Shown here: one piece after another, positions 11,293 to 21,180 of the stretch
Position numbering within the stretch: position 1 is the stretch's first letter
How the letters are laid out: each line of letters begins with the position of its first letter
From: Tanypteryx hageni
Lineage: Eukaryota; Arthropoda; Insecta; Odonata; Petaluridae
Assembly: GCA_028673005.1 (NCBI GenBank)
Contig: CM054118.1
Location: 64,289,401-64,353,400, forward strand
Length of the DNA: 64,000 bases
Direction of reading: 5' to 3'
Translations under genes and position numbers: made by a program
The notes under the pieces: generated by a model
Database searches by the model: none
Told to the model about the DNA's origin: nothing
Seen by the model: the letters and a program-made list of their open reading frames with translations, nothing else

Positions 11293-11575
11293 TGGACAGA
11301 TAAAGTAATAACTGAGAAAATATTGAGAATATTAGGAGAGAAAATAATGATAGCCCAATTATTAAGAAAAGTGAAGGCTAACTAGATAGGGCATATGTCG
11401 AGAAGAGACTGCGTGTTTAGATACGTCATCGAAGGAAAACTTGAAGGCAAAATAGTAATAGAAAGGAAAATATTCAAACATTAGACGACTTGAAAATGAA
11501 AGAGTTATCAGGAAGTGAAGGTTAGGGTTGACACGACATGGCGGAGAACATGTTTTAACCAATAATCTTAGAGTA
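11293..11575 (+). pseudogene. LINE C-terminal remnant (same family as 32611-32990)
   Basis: Plus-strand translation gives WTDKVITEKILRILGEKIMI, then a stop-broken IGHMSRRDC, then YVIEGKLEGKIVIERK and SYQEVK. This matches the extreme C-terminus of the LINE at 32611 (WTDRMKYDEVLRRVGEKRM, WVGHYLRRES, VLEGKLDEKKE, KRKESYQNMK). There are four in-frame stops. No upstream coding part is attached, so this is a 5' truncated relic. The minus frame at 11362-11562 is a shadow. Confidence 0.75.
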
Positions 11576-11748
11576 GGTTCTTAATTACTGTGGTAATTAT
11601 TTTGAAGTTATATGCGGCTATAAATACGTTAACACTCCTCGTCTCGCTGTTTTCAGGAACATAAAGAATAAGCCATCATTTTTGGCAGTATTTTACTTCA
11701 TTTGAGCCCTCCATTGTAGTTCCCGTAAAAATGAATGAAAGAACAAGT
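11576..11748. other. Unassigned spacer between two LINE remnants
   Basis: Short AT-rich stretch with nothing recognised. Confidence 0.4.
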
Positions 11749-12130
11749 TACATCTACATCTACAGTTTACCCTGCAAGCCACCGCAAGGGTGTGTGGCAG
11801 GGGGTGTATTAACACCAAGGGGAAAACTCCAAAATTAGGCCTTGGTTTACGCCCCTACGCGAGTTTTCTTTTGATCGCAAGTTTTATTCTGCTCAGCTAT
11901 CGTTCTAGGGGAAAATGAGCCTTTGTATCTCTCTGTCCTACAGGCTATCTCTCTTATTTTACGAGGATGGTCCATTCTACCGATATAGGTGGGAGTTCTT
12001 ATTATTTCTTTGACGTCGCTGGAGAAAGTACTCGTTCTAAATCTTTCAAGAAGTTTTAACCTAGCACGTGATCGGCGCTCAGCTAGTGATTCCCATCCTA
12101 AGTCCTGTATCAAGTTAGGAAATTGGACAG
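11749..12130 (-). pseudogene. LINE reverse transcriptase C-terminus with 3' end
   Basis: The minus frame 12143-11847 reads LIQDLGWESLAERRSRARLK, then TPTYIGRMDHPRKIREIACR and RYKGSFSPRTIAE. This is the conserved tail of Jockey-like LINE reverse transcriptases. The 3' UTR holds the CTGCCACACACCCTTG block (plus 11785-11800) and the copy ends in a GTAGATGTAGATGTAA tail at 11770-11749, typical of these elements. At its upstream side the copy is cut by the hAT-like element at 12131. Related to the plus-strand remnant at 1497-1822. Confidence 0.85.
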
Positions 12131-12426
12131 CAGTGGCGAGCAACCAACTCTACGTGGCGGGTCGCATTGGCGGTTGCGGATTCCTTGAGTCGTCAATGTT
12201 TCGGGGTGCCAGATTAGACTATAAATCGGACGTTATCTCGATAGTCTGAGGTATCATATGTGAAAATCACTTCAAAATTAGGTTTTTAGGGTAAACATTT
12301 CAATATCAAGTGCTCCATTGTCGTGATATGAATGTATATGATATGAGTTTGTGTTAAGTCTTTCTTTAGTCATAGCTTCGCGGGCCGCATAAAGCGCTCT
12401 CGAGGGCCGCAGGTTGCTCACCACTG
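12131..12426. mobile_element. Non-autonomous hAT-like element (296 bp) inserted in a LINE
   Basis: The left end is CAGTGGCGAGCAACC; the right end is GGTTGCTCACCACTG, its near-exact inverse. The flanking 8-mers TTGGACAG (12123-12130) and GTGTACAG (12427-12434) agree at 6 of 8 bases, as for an aged hAT duplication. The subterminal GGGCCGCATAAAGCG and CGGGTCGCATT are shared between the two ends. No transposase. The frame at 12278-12505 (minus) is not coding. Confidence 0.8.
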
Positions 12427-12434
12427 GTGTACAG

Positions 12435-12742
12435 TGTATCTCAAATAGGCCTGTTTCGTGCGATGGAGTATTTGAAAATAAACGATATAATTGGAACGAA
12501 CGCACACCGTAAAAGAGCTAAACACCACGAACCAATTATCTTTCTCTCTAATATAAATGTTTTCTGCCCAGGTTAGTGCATTTATAAACGTTTTTACGTA
12601 AATTTAGTGACTAAATATTGCAAAAAGATATATCAAAAATGATACCGGAATATATTACATTTTAATTTAATTTTCTAGTCAGTTTAACTATACAAATAAT
12701 CGAAATTTAAAACGTACCTCACGAGTTAATTAGTGGTAATAT
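12435..12742. other. Unassigned AT-rich stretch
   Basis: No gene or repeat recognised between the hAT-like element and Repeat C. Confidence 0.4.
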
Positions 12743-13215
12743 TATCTTCGTCGTAGATAATCCATTTCCTTCCGCTTACAACATGCTCCATATTATTGAT
12801 ATTAAACGTATTTTTGTTATTATAACAGATCTTATTTACTTCAACTAATGCGAAGATTTTTTCGTTGACAACAACCAAAGTAGTGTCCATGCAAGAATTT
12901 TTATAAGTTCAAAGCGAATCACGACTTTCTTGATTGATTTTCTTGATAACGGCTACTTCTACGATGAAAATGTGCATTGCAAGAAATATTTTATCTAACT
13001 ATATCTACAAACGTAGTTTGCAGCCTTTTTCGTTATGACTAATATTTTACGAGATATGAGGAAAAGTTCGTTTTTTGCTTCCAGTAAAGTGGCACCCTTG
13101 ATTGGATTCTGTGAGCCATTTATGCCGTTTTCTTATTGTCTTAGGCCATAAGTCTTAAATGCCAAATTTCATAAAAATCTGTTCGGTAGAAGTCGAGAAC
13201 GAATATGCGTACGGA
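12743..13215 (-). repeat. Repeat C, copy 1
   Basis: The reverse complement aligns with 39727-40192. Shared blocks include GGATTATCTACGACGAAG, GTTGTCAACGAAAA, TCTCGTAAAATATTA and GTGCCACTTTACTGG, and both end beside a GTCC/GGAC tract. No open frame of note. It looks like transposon non-coding sequence of unknown class. Confidence 0.7.
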
Positions 13216-13530
13216 CGGACGGAGAGAACGAAGCTAAGAGGCGCTTACGCTGGAAACGAAACGCGCCTAAATACGTGACTATTATCGTTGTCCGCGAGTA
13301 CATTCTTAGGCGATTTTCTGAAGAACAACCACTACTTTAAATTATTAATTAAGTCTAATAGCATATCGTCTACCGCAGAAGAGCATGACCTTCAAAAAGA
13401 TACCTAAAGGACATATGGGAGAATAAAATCGATTAATTTCCAAAATCCGATGGCCGCTATAAAAATATATCACAGTTGAGCTGTCTTGTATTAGTACTAA
13501 ACTTCGTAGGCAATTCTTTGGGCGAAATGT
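13216..13530. other. Unassigned stretch
   Basis: Nothing recognised. Confidence 0.35.
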
Positions 13531-13538
13531 GTTGCACT

Positions 13539-14528
13539 CAAGGGCGGATCCAGAAACCTCCCATGGGAGGGGGGGGGGGGGAGATCGCCCCTCCCCTCTC
13601 TTGAATCCGCCTCTACGGACGAACCTATATTTGAAAGTCTCGACCCCTTTCAGAATCTTTCTTTTCCTTGACATACAGACCTATTCTACGGACTAGAATC
13701 AAGGAATGTTGCGCGGAATCATTATATAATAATTTTCAAGTGCCCGTCCGTCTGTCTGTCCCGGTATTTTTGGACATTTCGCAATGGAATTAAGAGCTGA
13801 AACTTTTATAATCGTTAAACCCACATGAGGTGGTCTCTAGAAAAATCACATCCCGGAAAAAGTCCCGGATTCGACTCCGGGAGACAATTATATTTCCCCA
13901 TAAGTTTACACGGGATTTTCGATTTTTCAAGGCGCAATGTTTATTTCCTTCATTCATTAAAATATGTAAATATGGACCGGATTTCTCTATTTTTGTTTTA
14001 TTCGACGGTTAAACTATAAAATATCTAATTCTTGCAATGTTTAGATGTTACACAAAAGAATTTGACAGAAACACGCATTTTTTTCGAAATTTTCTGGCTT
14101 TCTCGTACTCTTTCCGGGTGTTGCGAAGGCGACCCGCATTGTCGCCTCCGATTGAATTAGCGTCTATTAATCCTTCGAATAGACGAAAGAAGAGGAAAAA
14201 TAACGGAGCCAAAGAGTGGCAAATCAAGTCGTATATTGATGCCAGAATGTAATAAATTTCAAGCGCTTCATTATCTGGGAGAATTCAAATGATTGTCAGG
14301 AATTTATTAATTAATGAAACAATTACATTTACTATATATATGTATATATATATATATAAGTTTTTACACACACCTTAAAAGTTATATTTTAATCACACTA
14401 CAAAGTTCCGTTGATGTTCAACGGGTAATTCCGCTCGTGAATTTAAGAATGCACCGAGCAGGGGGCAATGGGTCATCTAAAGGTGGTGATCGCCTCCCCT
14501 CCCCCCCCCTCCTCTGCGTCCGCCACTG
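13539..14528. mobile_element. Non-autonomous hAT-like element (990 bp)
   Basis: The left end CAAGGGCGGATCCAGAA and the inverse of the right end, CAGTGGCGGACGCAGAG, agree at 12 of 17 positions. A perfect 8-bp direct repeat GTTGCACT flanks them at 13531-13538 and 14529-14536. G- or C-runs lie just inside each end (13568-13582 and 14501-14509). The interior encodes no transposase: the frames at 13825-14019 and 14037-14252 show no domain. It carries a GTCC tract at 13744 and a tRNA-like hairpin at 13859-13884. A shorter inner inverted repeat (13541-13613, GGGCGGATCCAG against TTGAATCCGCC) suggests a nested or rearranged left end. Confidence 0.8.
13859..13884 (+). other. tRNA-like T-arm hairpin
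   Basis: TCCCGGATTCGACTCCGGGA forms a perfect stem around a TTCGA loop and resembles a tRNA B box. I do not see a convincing A box, acceptor stem or anticodon arm upstream, so this is not called a tRNA. It may be a SINE piece carried inside the hAT-like element. Confidence 0.35.
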
Positions 14529-14536
14529 GTTGCACT

Positions 14537-17500
14537 CCATTCAGAAAAGAAAGCTCGATGCGAATGAAACAGGCATTAGCGAAGTCTGTGATTTCCGATT
14601 GAAATTCCTATCATATAAGAAGGTCGTCACCGTCGAACATAAGTCAAACAACCGAAATACTTCGTATTCACCACCATGTTAGCTGGATAACCGCAATCTC
14701 GTCAATGAGAGCAAACTGAGGTTCTTATTCATAAAAGTTATATTTAGAAAGCCGCTCTGTAGGAAAAAATAAATAATATAAAAAAATTCCCATTGAAATT
14801 GCCAGACAACGTCTTCTCAATTTTATTTATGAGACCGAAATTCCCATTGGTCCTCTCATCATAAGAAACGTATGTTTATAAACAATACGCAACTCACCCC
14901 ACGGATAAGTGTGCCAAATATGCTAAGTTTTGCGAATTCTTTAATAGGATGAGAATTGAATTCATATTAAACAAATTTAATTTTATTGAAATATTGTTTG
15001 TTTGAAGAATATTAACAATTAAGCCAAATAAACATCTTTATCGTTCGCAATGATGGCGTTAAACGTTTTATCTTAATAATTTAACTATTATCTCTGTTAG
15101 GCAAAAATCATAAAACTGATAACCGATGATCCAGTTTCCTTTGCATTATTCACCTATAAATTGAGTTATCAGCAGTTATCCGTTTGAAATTCTTATGAAC
15201 CGACGATTCTTCTAAATATTAGCGCGTGTTAAATAATCTTAATGTGAATAAATTTTGTCGGTTAAGACTGTTATTGGCAAATCTTTCGCGCATTGACTGT
15301 TTTTCTTTTTGCATGATTGTAATTTTTCATGAAATGAACATTTATCTATAGAATGCATAAAAATATCTCTAATAAAATTTTATTTTAATAAGTAGATTTT
15401 AATTGCCTTCCAAGCAATCTATAAATAATATTAATGACCAGTTGCTCACAGTGATGTTAAATACATTTGAAAACTAATTTATTCTCTTCGGAATTTTAAT
15501 TCTATCTCACATAAAAGCATCTTCTAGCTAGCCTAGCTTGCTAGCATCGTTCTCAAATATCTCATTCTGTAACGATCAACAAAGTTCTCTATCTCCATGG
15601 AGCCTTAGCCTTGATTTAGTTCACCTTAAGTTCTTGCATGATTTAGTGGAATTTGTTGTACATACTTAAAATGAGAAAAAATTCGTAACTTGATTCTGAA
15701 AACTTACGAATGGCATAGAAATAAAAAAAATGTTCATTGTTTTTTATGTTTATACTGCCATTAAAAATGGCTGTATTACCAAAATTAATTCTGAAATGAT
15801 TAAGGCAACAAATATTTTATCGTTAACTAGGTACTGTGCCTGTCTGTAACAAGAAAATATTCTTCGGTGAAATATCAACTACTTATATGACTGTTGAAGA
15901 TTGGAACTTTTTCCAAAATCTTAATTACTTGCGAGTATTTTCCAGTAGAGTCAAACTGTCAAAATGTTTCCGATCTTTTCGTATTCAATGAAATTTAACA
16001 GGATTCTAATAATGATTAAACTACTTGGATTGGATGCTTATTATCAATTTATATTTATATGTGCTATCCTTAAAAACCTTTCTGTGATGAAAGATTATTT
16101 CTGGTAGGACGGGAGTTCGCAATTAATCACATCAGTATTAGAAGGCCAGACTTCTGATATCCATTTCAGTTTTTCATAAGCTTAATAAAATATTTTAAAT
16201 TTATATAAAAATGTATTCATTTTGTTTTTAAATAAATTAAATGTTACTTTATTCCTATTTTTTATTGAATATGATTTATGGTCACATTTTACGTTTGCTT
16301 GCGTTCTTACTAAAGTCGACCGATATAAGGGATATGCGGAGTTTGTTCTTTCTCCAGGTACATTCTTGCGCCCTCTGAAGAGTTTTCTACCTTGATGTTG
16401 ACACAGCCACTCATTCCTATTGCACCTCTATTTACTATTCCACTCATCTATTACTTCTTCTTCTCGAATCTTGATTCTCATTTTCATAACATTTTCTTTT
16501 TCTCCGTGCAATTTAACACCCACTTCACCACTTGCATAAGTGCATTTGGCTCTCTCACCAAATCGATTTCTTCCTTTCCGTGAACTCGGAATCACCTTGA
16601 ATGGCCTCACAGGGGACATTCCTCTTTCTAGTACCAATATGCATGTAGAAATACATAAACATGCGTACAAAAGTATACATACCCTCAAAGTCTAATGCCG
16701 CTCATCCCCGATCATAGGGACCGGAGGTTACTGCGTTGTATAAGGTATCTATTTCAGAATATGTTTGCGTATCGTAATTTTGATATAGTAAATTAAATCT
16801 CTGCATGTTTTTCATGACGTAACATAAAAATATAGCGTAGCAGGTGCAAATTAGATACCTTAGAAACAAGAACTTTCTCGCTTGCGAGACCTTAGAAAAC
16901 TCGCAAATTCCGACAGATTACGGAAACGAGAGGAACTGCACTGGGGGCGTTAAACGGCGTCGAATTTGTGACATTTAAAATATCCTGAACTTATCGATAA
17001 AAGTGCGCGGAATTGACTGAAGAAGGTATGGGATTGGAAATATTGGAGAATGAGTGTGTTAACAAACTGATTGAGAAGAAAGCGGCGGCGTAAATGAGTG
17101 AGAATTGGAGCGCGCGTCGCATTGCTCGGGCGATGAAGTTATTGAAAAAGAGGCGGCAAGAGGGAAAGAGAAGGGCGATGGGAGATCTCTTTTTATGCGC
17201 GCACGAGAGAAAGGCGGAAAGGGACGCGGACCCGCCGTAGGTAGTCGTGGACCATATGTATGTAAATACCGCGGCTTAAAAAATACTGCTTTCTATGCGA
17301 AAAAACTTTTAAATCTATTAGAAGATATGTCTGCTTCTTCGACATCTCTTCCATTTTACTTGGCTTTCTCGGGCGTTTGTGAATCCGTGTTCAAATCAAT
17401 TTGAGAACGAGAGATCTTATATTTTGCTTAACTTTCTTTCATTTATGCTATCACGTTGAACGATCCTGGTGTAAGTACAGATAACTTATTGAAAAAGGGG

Positions 17501-18063
17501 CAGAATAAGTTACGTATAAATTCAATCGTAATATAGCTCCATTCGATTTGTATTTCCTCAAGTCAAAATACAAATTTTATTAGAAGTTAAAGGTTTAAAA
17601 GTCATGCGGTCTCTTTTTCAAAATCTAATTAGCGCGCTAGGAACAATAACATCATAGAAATGAAGGCGTGAAGTTGTTTATAAATATAGTCGCAGATTTC
17701 CTTTTATTTTATGGCGAGCTGTGCTAAAAGCTGTATCTTGGGTATTTTTTAAAAAGACTACGCTCCATTTTTTCGAACTACCACATTAAACCTCAAGTAC
17801 GAAAACGTTACATATAAAACGTGGTCTATGACTATGAAAAACAAAATCAATGTTACGTTTCCTCGAAAAACGCACAACGTACATCGAGTTTGCGTGCGAC
17901 AGCCCAGTACGTTTTACCTGAGTAACGGATCGACTACATAACAAGCGGAGATTTGCGCGACCCTGCTGAATAAATCATTTTTCCACTACTCTTTCAGAAC
18001 CACCACTATTGGGAAAGTTTCGTTACGTTACGTAAGAATGAGATACAAAAAGGGTTTAAAAAA
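14537..18063. other. Long unassigned AT-rich stretch
   Basis: About 3.5 kb without a recognised gene or repeat. 14537-16380 is strongly AT-rich with stops in all frames. The frames at 16392-16583 (plus) and 16428-16688 (minus) overlap and have no domain. 16900-17260 is GC-richer and holds the frame 17105-17404, which I do not recognise. Confidence 0.45.
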
Positions 18064-18069
18064 ACTCAC

Positions 18070-18194
18070 CCGCGTAGAATGTGTCCCGTGATCTCCTCCG
18101 CGCCGAAGCGATTCTCCGCACCGAAGCGATTCTCCGCGACGTATCCGCAGCGCAGGAGCGGCGGGGGGCAAGTCATCACACACTCCAGCGACGT
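18070..18194 (-). CDS. Candidate internal exon, unknown gene
   Basis: On the minus strand a 125-bp stretch is bounded by an acceptor (TTGCAG before 18194) and a strong donor (GTGAGT at 18069-18064). One frame is open across it. It begins TSLECVMTCPPPLLRCGYVA, passes through a duplicated ENRFGA, and ends EEITGHILRG, with phase 0 at the start and phase 2 at the end. A second acceptor (CCCGCAG) lies 10 bases upstream and keeps the same frame. The stretch is much GC-richer than the DNA around it. The ATG inside (ECVM) could instead be the start of a first coding exon. An 18-bp tandem duplication (CGAAGCGATTCTCCGCAC type) lies within it. I do not recognise the family. The plus strand is also open here, so a non-coding GC-rich island remains possible. 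Confidence 0.3.
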
Positions 18195-20994
18195 CTGCAA
18201 GATGCTGCGGGGAATCGCTTAGTCTATCGCAGAGTCTATCGGTAGGAAGGCGACGGAGGGACTAACGCAGGAAATTGCACGCTCCACGCGGGAAAGAAGT
18301 GATGCTAGGAATCGTATTAGGGAAGGAAAACAGAAACAGGAGGAAGAGAAAAAATAATGTTTATAAAAGGGCCGTGATAGAGATGTAATAGGGGAGAGAA
18401 CAAGTGAAAAATATCAAGTGAAGGAAAGGTGACGAATAGGAATAAGTATCGTAAGGAGGAGAAAAGTCGTGAGGAAAGGATAATTGCGACGGAAAGGGAA
18501 GGCGGAAATAAGGGGATACGATGATCTAGAATACTAAAGAGAATACGAGTGTGAAATATTGAGAGAAACCTCTTTTAGTATTAAAGCGGAAGTTCTACGA
18601 CAGCTTAAAAGTTTACATTTTGAACGATAAAATAACGCAGTTTTATTATAGTAGGAGGATGACAGATCTCAAAATAGAATAGGTAAGACACTCTCGATCG
18701 TGATGTTAGGAATATAAGTGCGCTAGCTGATCCCAAAAGGTTCCAATGCCGGGAGCGGAGGTGGATATTCGGCACCGTCGCTCTCGGAGAGGACTCGAAA
18801 AGACTCGGGAGCAGCAGAAGACTCCGCTCCGACAGCCACGACCCGCGGGACGGTCTCTCGCAATGCGGTGCATTCAGGCGGCTCTCGTTTGATTTAATCA
18901 CCGGCGTTCGGTATAACTAAACTGAGGATCTATTGGAACTCGGGGTGTATATTGGGACTCTAGGCTTCTTCCAAGAAGTAGAGAGAGACTGAGGTGGGAA
19001 ATCCGCGTTGGAAGTTTAAGAGGCGGAGTGAAGTTGCCGGCGTGAATTCGAGGTGAGACTGAGGGAATCCGAGTCGATCAGAAGAAGGAGAAGGAGATAG
19101 AGAGGGAGAACGGTCTTCCACAATGCGCTTGCTCTCTTTCTTTCTCTCTCTCTCTCTCTCTCTCTGCTCTCCCCGACCGACACCTCCTCCTCCGTAAGAC
19201 CCCTCCCTCCCCCAAAGAGCAGCAGCAACCAAGGGCACGTGAAAGACTCCCTCAAGGGCCTCCGGATGATGAAGCCGAGTCAACAGACACCCGCTCCCTC
19301 CGCCCAGCCCGCCTTCCCCTCCGAAATACGCCGATGAAGAAGGGGGGAGCAGAGGGGAAACGGTGGGGGAGAAAGAATAAAGAGAAAGAGAGGAGGAATG
19401 AGGTGGGGAGAGGAGGAATGAGGTGGGGAGAGGAGGAATGAGCTGCGGAGAGGAGGAATGATGTGGGGGGAGGAGGTGGGAGGGAGAGAGAGGTGTGAAG
19501 GAATTATAGAGGAGATGGGAGAGAGACGGACTAAGGATGGAGGAGAAAGGAGTAAGTGCAAAAGTGAAAACAAGAAAAATCGAGAAACGAAAGAAAAAAT
19601 GAGAAAATAAGTGGGAGAAGAGTGAGAATTGGGAATACAAATACCACGGAGTCCGGATAAATAAAAAGTATATTTGGGTAGCTAACACAGCATTTACCTT
19701 ATTATTTCTTGCATATTTTGATATCATGCGGTGGAATAAATTCCTTCTATTCACATGCACAGTAAACGTTGATTGTTCGACGAAATAATGGAACAGCTTT
19801 TGACGCGGGTGTTAAATATAAGATAATTTTTGCACAGAAATTGCTGCCAAATTAGAAGACAGAATTGCGAACGAGGAAAGGCGAAAGAGAGGACAAATTG
19901 GAATGACGAATCCTCCTTGCGATGGTGCCCATGTGCATTAATGTCCCTCCGCCTCAATTGCTATTAATTTTCTTTCGTTTTTTATGCTCTTTTCCACCTC
20001 CGTGCCGGCGCAGACAGGGAAGGTGATGATTATATAATCATGTTTTCCGTGTGTCTCCTTGATAACTTTATGATCGAATTGCCGGAGGTGGAGGTATAAT
20101 AACCAAACCGTCATTAATTTTTGCATCATAAATCAAATATTCGTGCCATTCAAAAGTCGTACTGAAGCTTCACATTTACGGATGTGGTATATAATAATAA
20201 CTTTTTCGTTGTACGTCCTTAGACGTTCAAATTATATTAAACATGTCCTGTAACATAAGGAAGCAGTTGAGTACAACATTGGAAGCAATGGAGAAAAATC
20301 TCTACACATATCTCATGAGTAGATGTGTACGCGTGGAAAATAAACACGAACTTAAAAACAGGAAAGTAAAAAAATTAACTAAAAAGTTATGGCAATGTCA
20401 TTGATACAGCTAGTACACGCAACAAGTGTATTGACAGTACATGAAGCATGGATGACATGCGAGATGGAATGGGCGAGAAAGAATCCATAAAAATTAAGAA
20501 CATGACGAGAAAAGATCGGGACGTGATATTTCCTATGGAAGGACAGCAACATAACATTCGATACGATTCTAAGTTATCTTACGCAGCAGAATTTTCCGCC
20601 GTAAGGAGAAAGATGAGAAATGATAGTCGACGGAGAGAAACGATAAAGAATATATTACGAATGGAAACTGCGGTCAAAGGGATAGAATTTCGGTAGGGCG
20701 GAGGAGGTTCATAATGGTGGAAACAACAGGAAATGCAGTTCCTTCTTGCATTTAAAAAACAGGATGGAGGACCCGGGAGAAAGCAATGAATGATGAGAAG
20801 CGATCATTGCAAGATGGAGGTGGCGAGAGAGAGAGGAGGAAATAAAATAGGGGATCTATATTTTGTTAGCGAATGTAAAGTGACGGTCGTGCCAGAAAAA
20901 TGCATTTAAGATTTATTAATCCGGATGTAAGAGGAGCTATGTCTGTTTAAAACTCTGAGAACAATTTCCTATTTCCGCTCGCTGATATATAGAA
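18195..20994. other. GC-rich pockets and purine tracts, no assigned gene
   Basis: 18700-18910 and 18960-19330 are GC-richer. Long minus frames (18901-18605, 19760-18960) run through them but are rich in serine, leucine and proline from the purine tract on the plus strand. If the exon at 18070-18194 is real, its promoter and 5' exons would lie in this direction; I see no clear promoter element. 19680-20994 is AT-rich with nothing recognised. Confidence 0.4.
19391..19474. repeat. 20-bp purine minisatellite, about four units
   Basis: Units of the form GAGGAGGAATGAGGTGGGGA repeat about four times with small changes (GAGCTGCGGA, GATGTGGGGG). It sits within a longer GA-rich tract, 19340-19600. Confidence 0.9.
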
Positions 20995-21180
20995 GACAAG
21001 ACTTTCAGTGAACTACAACTGAAGACGGCTGCATTGTAGCTGAAATGCGTATCTCGTTTTATAAGCATGTTATGGCTACTGGAGATTCCTTAGATAAGGG
21101 CTTCTTTCAATTTTTTACATTGAAGTGCTTATTTTGGATTTTTTTCGGCCATAAGGCGAGATTGATATTTTTTATTCTCT
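20995..21180 (+). repeat. Repeat F copy
   Basis: It contains GGCTGCATTGTAGCTGAAAT, GTTATGGCTACTGGAGAT, GTGCTTATTTTGGATTTTTT and GGCCATAAGGCGAG. These align with 60520-60690, where a GIY-YIG remnant lies 450 bp upstream. Other pieces are at 23893-23925, 24690-24870, 31095-31200 and perhaps 38440-38475. Confidence 0.65.

Noticed and set aside
18960..19760. 266-codon minus-strand frame
   Set aside because: Low-complexity serine/proline/leucine sequence arising from purine minisatellites; no domain.
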